Positions 1 through 9,409 of a DNA stretch of 64,000 bases are shown one piece after another (the first letter of the stretch is position 1; every line of letters starts with the position of its first letter). Origin of the DNA: Breznakibacter sp047600785 (GTDB lineage Bacteria; Bacteroidota; Bacteroidia; Bacteroidales; Marinilabiliaceae); contig JASGKH010000001.1 in assembly GCA_047600785.1 (NCBI GenBank), forward strand, positions 1,240,001 through 1,304,000, given 5' to 3'. The position numbers and the translations under genes were made by a program. Below the pieces are notes generated by a model. That model ran no database searches. It saw only the letters and a program-made list of their open reading frames with translations, and had not been told where the DNA came from.

Positions 1-1
1 C

Positions 2-3000
2 AGTGTAGAAATAACGAATGTGGATAACGCAACCGAGAACGGAGAGCAATCGTTAACGATTTCCATTGTCGACGACGAAGCTGTTCCTATCATTGCAATA
101 GCCGATGCATCGGCCATTGAGGGAAATGACCTTGAGTTTGTGATAACGCTGAGTAATGGATCTGTCCAGCCCATTACGATCAATTATACGACGGTGGACG
201 GTACTGCGGCGGCTGGTGTGGATTATGTTGGCCGGTCAGGTGCACTGGAGTTTGTGCCGGGGGACATATCACAAAATCTTGTTGTACCGACCATCCAAGA
301 TGGATTGGTTGAAGGTAGTGAGGCTTTTTTTGTATCGTTGAGTGGTGCTTCTAATGCTGTTATTGGGAATGCGACCGGTATCGGGACCATTATTGATGAC
401 GATTCGTATCCTGTTGCTGTGGCGGATAGTTATGTAGTTCTTGAAGGTGGAGTTTTATCGATCGATGCACCTGGAGTACTGATCAACGATCATGATGCAG
501 ATGGCGATGCACTATCGGCTATTTTGGTTCGTGATGTCGCTTATGGTTCATTGACACTGAGTGCGAATGGCTCATTTGTGTATATACAAGATGGCGATGA
601 CAGCGATAGTGACAGTTTTACTTATCTCGTGAATGACGGGGTAAATAATGGTAATTCTGTAACAGTAACAATCAGTATTACACCTGTCAACGACATGCCC
701 TCTTTCACCAAAGGTCCTGATCAAACAGTTAATGAAGATGCGGGTGCACAGACCATCACCAATTGGGCGACCAATCTCAGTACGGGAGCGGCCAATGAGA
801 GTAACCAAACACTGACGTTCGTCGTAACCAACGACTATAACACGCTATTCAGTGCCCAACCCGCTATTGATGCTTCCGGGACATTGACATACACTCCGGC
901 ACTCAATGCTTACGGCGTGGCTACGGTGAGCGTGCTGTTGAAAGATGACGGAGGCACTGCCAATGGGGGTGTAGATACTTATACAGTACAAACTTTTTCC
1001 ATTACGGTGGTCCCGGTAAACGACAGCCCGGTAGGGGAGGCCGACGAGTACGACGTGGCGATGGGCGCGACGCTAAACGTGGGCGTCGGGGAAGGAGTGC
1101 TGGCGAATGACGCCGACGCGGAAGGCAACACACTGTCCTCCCTTTTGGTCAGCGGGCCTGCCCACGGGACCCTGGCGTTCAATTCCGACGGCTCCTTTAC
1201 CTATACGCACGATGGTTCGGCGACTTACGTCGACACGTTTACCTACCGGGCAACCGACGGTTCCTCCCAGAGCGACGCCGTGACGGTGACGATCAACGTT
1301 ACCGGAGTGAACAACAAGCCCGTTGCTTCGGCCGATGCCTATTCTGTGGGCGAAGGCGGCACGTTGGGCGTGGACGCCCCCGGAGTGTTGGGCAACGACA
1401 CCGACGCCGACGGAGATGCGCTGTCCGCCGTCCTGGTGTCCCCCCCGTCCCACGGCACCCTCACGCTGGGCCCGGATGGCTCGTTCGTGTATGTGCACGA
1501 CGGTAGCGAGACCCTGTCCGACACGTTTAGCTACCGCGCGTTCGACGGCAAGCAGAACGGCAACGTGATGGCGGTGTCCATTTCCATCGAGCCGCGCAAT
1601 GATGCCCCCGTCGCGAATCCCGACAGTTATGCGGTTGGCGAGGGAGGCACGTTGTCGGTGGCGCCGCCGGGGGTTCTTGGCAACGACTCCGATGCGGAGG
1701 GAGATGCGCTGTCGGCCGTCTGGGTCAGCGGCCCGGGCTATGGCACGTTGGCGTTGAACGCCGACGGCTCGTTCACCTACATTCATGACGGCTCGGAAAC
1801 TACCAATGACAGCTTCGCATACAAAGTGAATGACGGTACAGAAGACAGCAATACGGTGGTCGTCTCTATTACCGTGACCTCAGTAAACGATGTTCCTGTG
1901 GCGATGGACGATGAATACAGTGCCGTAGCAGGAGGGACTTTGAATGTTGATGCCGCGAACGGAGTGTTGAGAAATGATACCGACGCGGACAATGTCGCAC
2001 TGGTGGCAGTTCTGGTCTCCACTGTTTCCAATGGCACGTTGATGTTTAATGCGGATGGCTCGTTCCGATATACGCACAACGGTAGCATCACCTATGCCGA
2101 TTCGTTTACTTATCGGGCAAGCGATGGTGATGCACAAAGCAACTTGGTTACTGTGAACATTACCATTACAGGGGTCAATAATCAGCCCGTGGCCAACGGC
2201 GATCACTATTTCGTGGTTGAAGGAGGTGTTTTGAATATTGTTTCACCTGGTATTCTGAACAATGACACGGATGCAGATGGGGATGCATTGACTGCAATCC
2301 TTGTATCTAATACCGCAAACGGGGTGCTGATGTTGAATCCCGATGGTTCGTTTACCTACACCCACAACGGTAACGAAACCACATTCGATAGTTTTGCTTA
2401 TCAAGCTTACGACGGTAAGTTAGCTGGCAATGTGGCAACCGTCTCCATCAGCGTAACCCCGGTAAACGATACTCCCGTCGCTGTTGCTGATAGTTACACG
2501 GTATATGAAGGAGGTCAGTTGAGTGTCGATTCGTCCAATGGGTTATTGGCAAACGATACTGATGCCGAAAATGACGCATTGACTGCCATTTTGGTCGATG
2601 GTCCAACCCACGGCACGTTGGTGTTGGCTGCTGACGGTTCGTTCACATACACTCATGACGGGTCAGAAACTACCAGTGACAATTTCACCTATAAAGTAAA
2701 CGATGGAATAGAAAATGGCAATACGGTAATTGTTTCCATTACGGTGGTCCCGGTAAACGACAGCCCGGTAGGGGAGGCCGACGAGTACGACGTGGCGATG
2801 GGCGCGACGCTAAACGTGGGCGTCGGGGAAGGAGTGCTGGCGAATGACGCCGACGCGGAAGGCAACACACTGTCCTCCCTTTTGGTCAGTGGGCCTGCCC
2901 ACGGGATCCTGGCGTTCAATTCCGACGGCTCCTTTACCTATACGCACGATGGTTCGGCGACTTACGTCGACACGTTTACCTACCGGGCAACCGACGGTTC

Positions 3001-5035
3001 CTCCCAGAGCGACGCCGTGACGGTGACGATCAACGTTACCGGAGTGAACAACAAGCCCGTTGCTTCGGCCGATGCCTATTCTGTGGGCGAAGGCGGCACG
3101 TTGGGCGTGGACGCCCCCGGAGTGTTGGGCAACGACACCGACGCCGACGGAGATGCGCTGTCCGCCGTCCTGGTGTCCCCCCCGTCCCACGGCACCCTCA
3201 CGCTGGGCCCGGATGGCTCGTTCGTGTATGTGCACGACGGTAGCGAGACCCTGTCCGACACGTTTAGCTACCGCGCGTTCGACGGCAAGCAGAACGGCAA
3301 CGTGATGGCGGTGTCCATTTCCATCGAGCCGCGCAATGATGCCCCCGTCGCGAATCCCGACAGTTATGCGGTTGGCGAGGGAGGCACGTTGTCGGTGGCG
3401 CCGCCGGGGGTTCTTGGCAACGACTCCGATGCGGAGGGAGATGCGCTGTCGGCCGTCTGGGTCAGCGGCCCGGGCTATGGCACGTTGGCGTTGAACGCCG
3501 ACGGCTCGTTCACCTACATCCATGACGGCTCGGAAACTACCAATGACAGCTTTATTTACAAGGTTACTGATGGTGCAACAGAAAGTAATGCTGTAACGGT
3601 TGCTATTGTTATCAATCCCGTTAATGACGTACCGGTAGCCACTGCTGTCACAGTAAATGTGAACGCAAATTCCAATGTTTCAGGAAATCTGATGGCCAAT
3701 GTGACCGATGCGGAAAACGATGCATTATTTTTTTATGTTACACCAGTGTCGGGTCCATCGAACGGACAAATTACCTTGGGACCGGATGGCTCATATACTT
3801 ATGTGCCCAACAATGGATTTGTGGGAACAGACACAGTGGAAATCCGGGTGTGTGATTTGTATCATGCATGTACAGTGTTGATTGTCAGTTTAAATGTGTC
3901 CGAAGGAAACTTGTCTCCTGTGGTTAACAATACCGTAATCAGCGTGGAAGAAGATGGGCAAATCAATGAAAGCTTGTTGCCGTTGGTCTCCGATCCGGAT
4001 AACGATCCGATAACAGTGAACATTGCTCCTGTAGTTGCTCCATTGCACGGTGAATTGACCATTTATCCCGACGGAACTTACACTTATACGCCCGATGCCA
4101 ATTACTATGGCACTGATGGTTTTGTGTTCGGGGCGTGCGACAGCCGCGGAGTATGTGCCCAAGGTACGGTTTCCATTACTGTAGTTTCGGTAAATGATGC
4201 ACCTGTCTCTGCAGGGAACACGTATGAGGTGCTAGAGGATGGATTGGTGTCGGATAACTTAAGTCTTTACGTGACAGATGCAGATGGAGACCCGTTGACG
4301 ATAAGCACCAATCCTGTGGTTGGGCCCCAGCATGGCACATTGACTATTTATTCTGACGGTACTTTTGTTTATACTCCAGATGTCGACTACCATGGTGCCG
4401 ATAATTTTGTATACGAAGTGTGCGATAGCCACGGTTCTTGTACGCAATCGGTGGTGCATATTACTGTTGTAAGTGTAAATGATGTGCCTGTGGCAATAAA
4501 TGATACGGTGTTCATTTCTGAAAATCAATATATTGAAATAGAAGTGCTTCTGAATGATTTAAATCTGGGTGATGGAGGGTTGGTGGTGAGCATTATCCGG
4601 CAACCCCAACATGGTTCGGCAACCGTATTGGTCAATGGGGCGATTGGTTATCAACCGCATAATGGATTTAAAGGCGTTGACTTTTTCACCTACCGTGTTT
4701 GCGATGAGAATGGTGACTGTGCCGAGACTGAAGTGCTGGTCAATGCAACAGGTGAAGAGCTCATCATCCCTCACGGATTTTCTCCCAATGGCGATGGCGT
4801 AAATGACTTTTTTGTAATACCTGATTTGTCCAAGTTTACCAAGGTTGGTATCGAAATCATTAACCGCTGGGGGAATGTGGTGTACAAAAAGTCCACATAT
4901 GAAAATAATTGGGATGGCCAGTCGAACATTGGGTTTTCTATCGGAAAAGAGTTGCCTGCCGGGACGTACTTTTATATTATCACCATACATGATATAGACA
5001 AGGCTTATTCTGGATACGTTTATTTGAATCGTTAA
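2..5035 (+). CDS. Giant T9SS-secreted repeat adhesin, 5' partial (Calx-beta, cadherin/VCBS-like repeats, type B C-terminal domain)
   Basis: The reading frame is open from the window edge (first full codon at base 2), so the N-terminus and signal peptide lie outside; the GTG at 20 is internal. The visible 1,677 codons start with a Calx-beta repeat (about residues 1-130). About fourteen cadherin/VCBS-like units of roughly 90 residues follow, most with a 'PVA..D.Y.V.EGG' opening, an 'N-D-x-D-A-x-x-D' calcium-type loop and a 'DGSFxYxHDGSE' strand; the unit near 700-1000 is divergent. The last 90 residues, with 'PHGFSPNGDGVNDFF' and 'INRWGNVVY', are a gliding-motility type B sorting domain, which directs T9SS export. 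Role inferred: cell-surface adhesin, with PorP/SprF and a PorE-like protein downstream. Bases 996-1815 and 2733-3552 are a near-identical GC-rich duplication. Confidence 0.93.
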   Translation, partial: SVEITNVDNATENGEQSLTISIVDDEAVPIIAIADASAIEGNDLEFVITLSNGSVQPITINYTTVDGTAAAGVDYVGRSGALEFVPGDISQNLVVPTIQDGLVEGSEAFFVSLSGASNAVIGNATGIGTIIDDDSYPVAVADSYVVLEGGVLSIDAPGVLINDHDADGDALSAILVRDVAYGSLTLSANGSFVYIQDGDDSDSDSFTYLVNDGVNNGNSVTVTISITPVNDMPSFTKGPDQTVNEDAGAQTITNWATNLSTGAANESNQTLTFVVTNDYNTLFSAQPAIDASGTLTYTPALNAYGVATVSVLLKDDGGTANGGVDTYTVQTFSITVVPVNDSPVGEADEYDVAMGATLNVGVGEGVLANDADAEGNTLSSLLVSGPAHGTLAFNSDGSFTYTHDGSATYVDTFTYRATDGSSQSDAVTVTINVTGVNNKPVASADAYSVGEGGTLGVDAPGVLGNDTDADGDALSAVLVSPPSHGTLTLGPDGSFVYVHDGSETLSDTFSYRAFDGKQNGNVMAVSISIEPRNDAPVANPDSYAVGEGGTLSVAPPGVLGNDSDAEGDALSAVWVSGPGYGTLALNADGSFTYIHDGSETTNDSFAYKVNDGTEDSNTVVVSITVTSVNDVPVAMDDEYSAVAGGTLNVDAANGVLRNDTDADNVALVAVLVSTVSNGTLMFNADGSFRYTHNGSITYADSFTYRASDGDAQSNLVTVNITITGVNNQPVANGDHYFVVEGGVLNIVSPGILNNDTDADGDALTAILVSNTANGVLMLNPDGSFTYTHNGNETTFDSFAYQAYDGKLAGNVATVSISVTPVNDTPVAVADSYTVYEGGQLSVDSSNGLLANDTDAENDALTAILVDGPTHGTLVLAADGSFTYTHDGSETTSDNFTYKVNDGIENGNTVIVSITVVPVNDSPVGEADEYDVAMGATLNVGVGEGVLANDADAEGNTLSSLLVSGPAHGILAFNSDGSFTYTHDGSATYVDTFTYRATDGSSQSDAVTVTINVTGVNNKPVASADAYSVGEGGTLGVDAPGVLGNDTDADGDALSAVLVSPPSHGTLTLGPDGSFVYVHDGSETLSDTFSYRAFDGKQNGNVMAVSISIEPRNDAPVANPDSYAVGEGGTLSVAPPGVLGNDSDAEGDALSAVWVSGPGYGTLALNADGSFTYIHDGSETTNDSFIYKVTDGATESNAVTVAIVINPVNDVPVATAVTVNVNANSNVSGNLMANVTDAENDALFFYVTPVSGPSNGQITLGPDGSYTYVPNNGFVGTDTVEIRVCDLYHACTVLIVSLNVSEGNLSPVVNNTVISVEEDGQINESLLPLVSDPDNDPITVNIAPVVAPLHGELTIYPDGTYTYTPDANYYGTDGFVFGACDSRGVCAQGTVSITVVSVNDAPVSAGNTYEVLEDGLVSDNLSLYVTDADGDPLTISTNPVVGPQHGTLTIYSDGTFVYTPDVDYHGADNFVYEVCDSHGSCTQSVVHITVVSVNDVPVAINDTVFISENQYIEIEVLLNDLNLGDGGLVVSIIRQPQHGSATVLVNGAIGYQPHNGFKGVDFFTYRVCDENGDCAETEVLVNATGEELIIPHGFSPNGDGVNDFFVIPDLSKFTKVGIEIINRWGNVVYKKSTYENNWDGQSNIGFSIGKELPAGTYFYIITIHDIDKAYSGYVYLNR
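996..1815 (+). repeat. 820-bp direct repeat, copy 1, within adhesin gene
   Basis: By eye this segment matches 2733-3552 with three substitutions (C1153/T2890, C1170/T2907, T1783/C3520); only the second changes an amino acid (Thr to Ile). The offset of 1,737 bp is exactly 579 codons. It encodes three repeat units. One 60-base line inside it (1021-1080) is 41/60 G+C, against 25/60 for 2221-2280 in the same gene. Confidence 0.95.
2733..3552 (+). repeat. 820-bp direct repeat, copy 2, within adhesin gene
   Basis: Second copy of the 996-1815 segment, in the same orientation and frame. The copies are separated by 917 bp of AT-richer repeat units that are similar in protein but not in DNA. Homology ends abruptly at both edges, inside the 'SITVVPVND' linker and just after a 'TNDSF' strand. 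Confidence 0.95.
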
Positions 5036-5041
5036 AAAATT

Positions 5042-5061
5042 CCCGGGACTTCGGTCCCGGG
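5042..5061 (+). promoter_or_regulatory. Perfect 8-bp hairpin with UUCG loop between adhesin and porP/sprF
   Basis: CCCGGGAC and GTCCCGGG flank a TTCG tetraloop, seven bases after the adhesin stop and 15 before the PorP start. The tail on the plus strand is A-rich rather than T-rich, so it looks more like an mRNA-stabilising or partial-termination hairpin than a full intrinsic terminator. Confidence 0.6.
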
Positions 5062-5076
5062 GTTAAAAAAAATACT

Positions 5077-6057
5077 ATGAACACAATTATATATATTGGG
5101 ACTTCTAAGCTTCAAAAGCTTGTCGCAAAATCTTCCGGATTAATTGTTGTGTTAGGGCTGGCCTGTACAGCCCTAAGTGCTTCGGCGCAACAGGAACCTA
5201 TGTACACACAATACATGTTCAATACAGTGTCGGTAAATCCTGCTTATGCGGGTACTCGAAATGCCATGAACCTGTTGTTGTTGTCGCGCATGCAATGGGT
5301 GGGGCTGGAAGGCGCGCCACGTACCTACACTTTTTCGATGCACACCCCTATCAACAATTATAAAATGGGTATAGGCTTTTCCATTGTCAGTGATCACATA
5401 GGACCTGTTGACAATAGTTATTTCAATATCAATTACGCCTATCGTGTGCAATTAACCGAAAAGGCCACTTTGTCAATGGGCATTAAAGGAGGTATTTATA
5501 ATTATTATGCGGGGCTTAAAGATGTGTTCTTGGGTAACGATAATTATGACGAAGCTTTTAGCGGTAATTTGGAACAGAAGCTGCAACCCAACGCCGGTGT
5601 CGGTTTTTATTTGTACAATCAACGGTATTATGTTGGTTTTTCGATCCCCAAATTAATCGAAAGCAAATTGAGTGATTCCCAGACTGAAGGCACAGTATTA
5701 AATGAGTTGAAACGTCATTATTTTTTAATGGCAGGTTATGTGTTTGATGCAGGAAGTGATTGGAAAATAAAGCCGGCATTTATAGAAAAAGTCGTTGAAG
5801 GTGCACCGCCATCTACTGATTTAACGTTGCAAACACTTTATAAAAATACTGTTTGGATGGGGGCTACGTATCGATTGGGCGATGCGATAGCGTTTCTTGC
5901 CGGCGTGCAAATAAACCGTCAATTGTTTGTAGGCTATTCATATGATCATACGACGTCGTCGTTGGCATCGTACAACCGGGGAAGCCATGAGATTGTGCTG
6001 AGTTTTGATTTTGATGGGTTTATAACCGATAAGGTTAAGTCGCCACGGTATTTTTAA
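5077..6057 (+). CDS. PorP/SprF family T9SS outer-membrane protein
   Basis: 326 aa. An N-terminal hydrophobic segment ending 'LSASAQQ' is a Sec signal peptide. The mature start 'EPMYTQYMFNTVSVNPAYAGTR' region is the hallmark of the PorP/SprF family; the rest is beta-strand-rich, as expected for an outer-membrane barrel. Family knowledge: these proteins are anchors or translocon partners for type B C-terminal-domain cargo and usually sit directly downstream of such adhesins, as here. Probably co-transcribed with both neighbours (41 bp after the adhesin stop, 55 bp before the next start). Which paralogue (PorP or SprF) cannot be decided from sequence alone. Confidence 0.93.
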   Translation: MNTIIYIGTSKLQKLVAKSSGLIVVLGLACTALSASAQQEPMYTQYMFNTVSVNPAYAGTRNAMNLLLLSRMQWVGLEGAPRTYTFSMHTPINNYKMGIGFSIVSDHIGPVDNSYFNINYAYRVQLTEKATLSMGIKGGIYNYYAGLKDVFLGNDNYDEAFSGNLEQKLQPNAGVGFYLYNQRYYVGFSIPKLIESKLSDSQTEGTVLNELKRHYFLMAGYVFDAGSDWKIKPAFIEKVVEGAPPSTDLTLQTLYKNTVWMGATYRLGDAIAFLAGVQINRQLFVGYSYDHTTSSLASYNRGSHEIVLSFDFDGFITDKVKSPRYF

Positions 6058-6112
6058 TCGGTCGAATAGGTGAAAGAATGAATGTCTGGTAATGGATTTA
6101 AAAGCTATGCTT

Positions 6113-8308
6113 ATGAAAAAGATAGTAATACTGATAGTCGTCTTGCTCGCGGTTTGTAATGGTGTATCGGCGCAGGGATACAAAAATAGAATGGATTCAC
6201 TATGGATAGCGCACCAAATCAAGCGGGGTGAACGCTTGTTCGATAATATGCGTTATTTAAAAACATCGGACATATATGGATCTATTTTTGAAAAAGGAGT
6301 GCTGAATGACAAAGGAAAAAGTATCCTGTCCCGGTCGTACCTTTATGTCGCGTCGTACAAAAATGCGCTAGAAGTGTTACGTTCCATGGATAGTGTCGTC
6401 ATGCAGCCTTCCGATGTGTACAACATGGCTCAATGTTTGAAATTTAATGAGGTGTACGATGAGAGTGATAAATGGATGAGGCGCTTCGAACAAATGAAAT
6501 CGGACGATACACGTTCCACGTGGCAACGCAACAGCGCCTCCGAAATCACCAAAATTATTGGGACGGAACGCTACAAAATAGTTAACGTACCGTTCAATTC
6601 ATCACAGTCTGATTTCGGAGCATTTGTTCAAGGTGATGGTGTAATATTTGCTTCTGCGCGAAAAGTTGATGAGTTATTAACCCGGCAATACGGTTGGAAC
6701 GAGACACCTTATCTCAATATATTTGAAGTATCGGTTAAGGACGAAAGTTATTCACAACCCAAAATCTATTCGTCGAAACTAAAGACCATCTATCACGATG
6801 GACCTGTTGCTTTCAATGCCGATGGGACTGAAATTTATGTTACTCAAAACCCCAATAAGTCCTCTGTTAAAGGAAAAAATAAGATAATCAAGCAGTTCCA
6901 GTTGTTGGTTGCAAAAAAACAGATTGATGGCACATGGGGGAAGTTGGCAAAGTTACCATTTAACGGAGATGGCTTCTCAACAGGGCATGCTGTGCTATCC
7001 CCGGATGGGCAAACGTTATGGTTTGCCAGTGACAGGCCGGGAGGAATGGGGAGATCCGATATTTATTTTGTAAAGCGACAAGGCGATTCATGGAGCGATC
7101 CTGTCAATGCGGGCCATGATATCAATACCGAAGGCGATGAAATGTTTCCATTTGAGGCGAGTGATGGTAAACTCTATTTCTCTTCCAACGGACATTTGAC
7201 GCTGGGAGGGCTTGATGTATGTGTGGCCTTCAAAACTGCTTCGGGTTATGCCGTGCGTAATATGGGAAATCCGATTAATGGCCCGAGCGATGATTTTGCG
7301 TTGTTCATGTTGTCCGATAATGGGAGTGGTTTTTTTGCATCGAATCGTTCTGGGGGCGTTGGTGACGACGACATTTATCACTTCGATGTAATAGATCCCG
7401 TTGTATTGAACCGTCAACTTGAAATTCGTTTGTTGGACAAGGTCACTTTAAAACCTATTGAAAACGTTGAATTGACATTTTCCTCCGCCAGTCAAAAGCA
7501 GTTCTTAAAAACAGATGCGTCCGGAATGGCGGTTATAATGGTTGATGTAGATGACGAGGTCACTGTATCCTCCAATGCGCCGGGATATAAACCCAATTCT
7601 CTCGTGGTCCCTATTTCGTCAGCCATCAATACTGGTGAATTGCGGTTGGAACCTATTCCTGTATGGGGAGTATATGGTACCGTCACCGATTTGGCTACCG
7701 GTCTGGGTGTCGATAGTGTTCAAGTTTTTATCCAGCCTGTAGGGCAACGTGGTTCGATAGGCAATATGACGCTCGATGGCGGATCGTTCCGAAATGAGAT
7801 CCAACCAGAGACCGATTATGTACTAATTTTCAATAAACCGGGTTATTTTACCAAAAGAGGAAATTTCACTACAAAAGGCCGTGTTCCGGGGTGGATAAAC
7901 GTCGACGAATTTATGGGGTCGACCGTCGAAAAAATTGAAGTAAATAAAGTAATCGAAATTCCTAATATTTATTACGATTTGGGCAAATGGACTATTCGTA
8001 AGGATGCGGCAGTTGAGCTTGATAAGGTGATCGCTTTTATGACTGATAACCCGTCCATTGTGATTGAACTGGGATCGCATACCGATAGCCGTGGAAGTGC
8101 AGTATCAAACCAAGCTTTGTCTCAAAAGCGTGCCCAGAGCGCAGTCGACTATATAGTGAAAAAAGGCGGGATCGCAGCAAACCATATTTTCGCTAAAGGT
8201 TATGGCGAATCGCAATTGAAAAATCATTGTGCAGACGGAGTGGCATGTTCGGAGCAAGAACACCAGCAAAACCGGCGCACGGAGATTCGGGTGGTTGGAG
8301 TAAAATGA
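6113..8308 (+). CDS. PorE-like OmpA-family periplasmic protein (TPR, WD40-like propeller, regulatory-like domain, OmpA domain)
   Basis: About 731 aa from the ATG at 6113, which puts 'MKKIVILIV..NGVSAQ' as a compact signal peptide; ATGs at 6092 and 6107 are alternatives. Order: helical TPR-like region (to about 150), PD40/WD40-type propeller with 'LSPDGQTLWFASDRPGGMG' and 'LYFSSNGH' blades (about 160-440), a carboxypeptidase-regulatory-like beta domain (about 450-590), then an OmpA peptidoglycan-binding domain with 'ELGSHTDSRGSAVSNQALSQ' and 'KGYGESQ'. This is the architecture of PorE, which links the T9SS to peptidoglycan. Third gene of the adhesin-PorP operon, so it probably serves export or anchoring of that adhesin. 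Confidence 0.9.
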   Translation: MKKIVILIVVLLAVCNGVSAQGYKNRMDSLWIAHQIKRGERLFDNMRYLKTSDIYGSIFEKGVLNDKGKSILSRSYLYVASYKNALEVLRSMDSVVMQPSDVYNMAQCLKFNEVYDESDKWMRRFEQMKSDDTRSTWQRNSASEITKIIGTERYKIVNVPFNSSQSDFGAFVQGDGVIFASARKVDELLTRQYGWNETPYLNIFEVSVKDESYSQPKIYSSKLKTIYHDGPVAFNADGTEIYVTQNPNKSSVKGKNKIIKQFQLLVAKKQIDGTWGKLAKLPFNGDGFSTGHAVLSPDGQTLWFASDRPGGMGRSDIYFVKRQGDSWSDPVNAGHDINTEGDEMFPFEASDGKLYFSSNGHLTLGGLDVCVAFKTASGYAVRNMGNPINGPSDDFALFMLSDNGSGFFASNRSGGVGDDDIYHFDVIDPVVLNRQLEIRLLDKVTLKPIENVELTFSSASQKQFLKTDASGMAVIMVDVDDEVTVSSNAPGYKPNSLVVPISSAINTGELRLEPIPVWGVYGTVTDLATGLGVDSVQVFIQPVGQRGSIGNMTLDGGSFRNEIQPETDYVLIFNKPGYFTKRGNFTTKGRVPGWINVDEFMGSTVEKIEVNKVIEIPNIYYDLGKWTIRKDAAVELDKVIAFMTDNPSIVIELGSHTDSRGSAVSNQALSQKRAQSAVDYIVKKGGIAANHIFAKGYGESQLKNHCADGVACSEQEHQQNRRTEIRVVGVK

Positions 8309-8332
8309 TTAATTAATTGACATTTCCAAATA

Positions 8333-8371
8333 ACCAAAAAGGTTACCGGTATTACCGGTAACCTTTTTGGT
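8333..8371. terminator. Bidirectional intrinsic terminator
   Basis: Perfect 18-bp inverted repeat (arms 8333-8350 and 8354-8371, three-base loop) with an A5 run in the left arm and T5 run in the right arm. It separates the convergent PorE-like gene and the OmpA lipoprotein gene and fits termination in both directions. Confidence 0.9.
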
Positions 8372-8391
8372 GTTTCATCTCAATGGGATTG

Positions 8392-9078
8392 TTATTTCAA
8401 TGTACCTGCCTCAGCTTCCTGGATCATTGTCTCGTTGGCCGAGATATAAATTTCCACGCGGCGGTTTTGTGCACGTCCTTCGGCAGTTGAATTGTCGGCC
8501 ACTGGTTGGTCGTATGCCAGGCCTTTGGTGGTCAGACGTGTGCTGGAAATGCCGTTTTGTGTCAAAAAGTTAGATACCGATTGGGCACGCTCCAACGATA
8601 CTCTTTCATTGGCTTCGCGTGAACCGGTGTTGTCGGTGTGGCCGTAAATGGCGACATCGGTTTCGGGAGTTGCTTTTAGCGAATTGGCAAAGTTGGTCAA
8701 TGCGGTTTTCGATTCGGTGCTGAGGTTTGATTTGCCGGTCGCAAACAAAATGCCGCTATCGAAAGTCACCTTGATGGCATCTAGGTTGTTGACATCTTTC
8801 ACTGTTTCCACTTTGGCCCCTTCTATTTTTTCAAGTTCGGCCTTTTGTTTATCCATTTTTTTGCCGATCAAAACACCGGCGGTTGTGCCCACTGCCCCTC
8901 CTACGGCTGCACCAATGACTGCACCTTTGCCCTTTCCTGCAAGGGCTCCGATCCCTGCCCCGATGGCTGCACCCGATGCCCCGCCAATGATTCCTCCTTT
9001 TGCTGTGTTGCTCATGCTTTTACAGCCGGCAAGCACTATCATGCTGCTCAACAATACTGATACAATTGCTTTTCTCAT
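8392..9078 (-). CDS. OmpA-family lipoprotein with glycine-zipper segment
   Basis: 228 aa from the ATG at 9078; upstream codons in frame would only add a non-signal extension. 'MRKAIVSVLLSSMIVLAGC' is a lipoprotein signal with lipobox LAGC. A glycine-zipper stretch follows ('GGIIGGASGAAIGAGIG', then a second Gly/Ala-rich block), next a short charged linker and a C-terminal OmpA domain with 'YGHTDNTGSREANERVSLERA' and 'RRVEIYI'. The family resembles YiaD-type lipoproteins: outer-membrane anchored, binding peptidoglycan. Single gene facing the T9SS operon across a shared terminator. Specific role unknown. Confidence 0.92.
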   Translation of the reverse strand: MRKAIVSVLLSSMIVLAGCKSMSNTAKGGIIGGASGAAIGAGIGALAGKGKGAVIGAAVGGAVGTTAGVLIGKKMDKQKAELEKIEGAKVETVKDVNNLDAIKVTFDSGILFATGKSNLSTESKTALTNFANSLKATPETDVAIYGHTDNTGSREANERVSLERAQSVSNFLTQNGISSTRLTTKGLAYDQPVADNSTAEGRAQNRRVEIYISANETMIQEAEAGTLK

Positions 9079-9269
9079 AACGTATGGTTTTTGTATAAAA
9101 TATAGAGTTAATATGTAATATCCGTGCTGGCAAAAATAGATCAATGAAACGATTATGGGTGTTAAATATGTATAAAGTATCTTTGTTATTGGACCGTCGG
9201 TTACATTAACAACTCTTGGGTAAGATTGTTTTGGACGTGTTTTTATTTTGCGTTTTTAAGACGCATTGG

Positions 9270-9289
9270 GGCTTATTGCAAAATAAGCC
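9270..9289. other. 8-bp hairpin in the ompA/protease intergenic gap
   Basis: GGCTTATT and AATAAGCC around a GCAA loop, about 120 bp downstream of the protease stop and 190 bp upstream of the OmpA lipoprotein start. There is no T-run on either side, so function is unassigned. Nothing else is recognised in 9079-9409. Confidence 0.35.
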
Positions 9290-9409
9290 GAAATGGTTTT
9301 CCCTCTTTTCATTTATGGGAGTTATGTTACCACGTCTGACAAGAGAAATACATCAGATTTTGTTGGAATGTGGTAATTAAGGCCAATTTTAACTGTTTGT
9401 TGGGCACCA

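Noticed and set aside
1073..1786. 237-codon minus-strand ORF, repeated almost identically at 2810-3523
   Set aside because: It is the antisense shadow of the duplicated GC-rich cassette; open frames are expected in such sequence, and the plus-strand repeats explain it.
20..5035. Array-like repeats as a possible CRISPR
   Set aside because: The repeats are about 270 bp, coding and in frame, with no short repeat-spacer pattern.
8648..9118. 156-codon plus-strand ORF
   Set aside because: Antisense to the glycine-zipper OmpA lipoprotein, whose low-complexity sequence creates the open frame.
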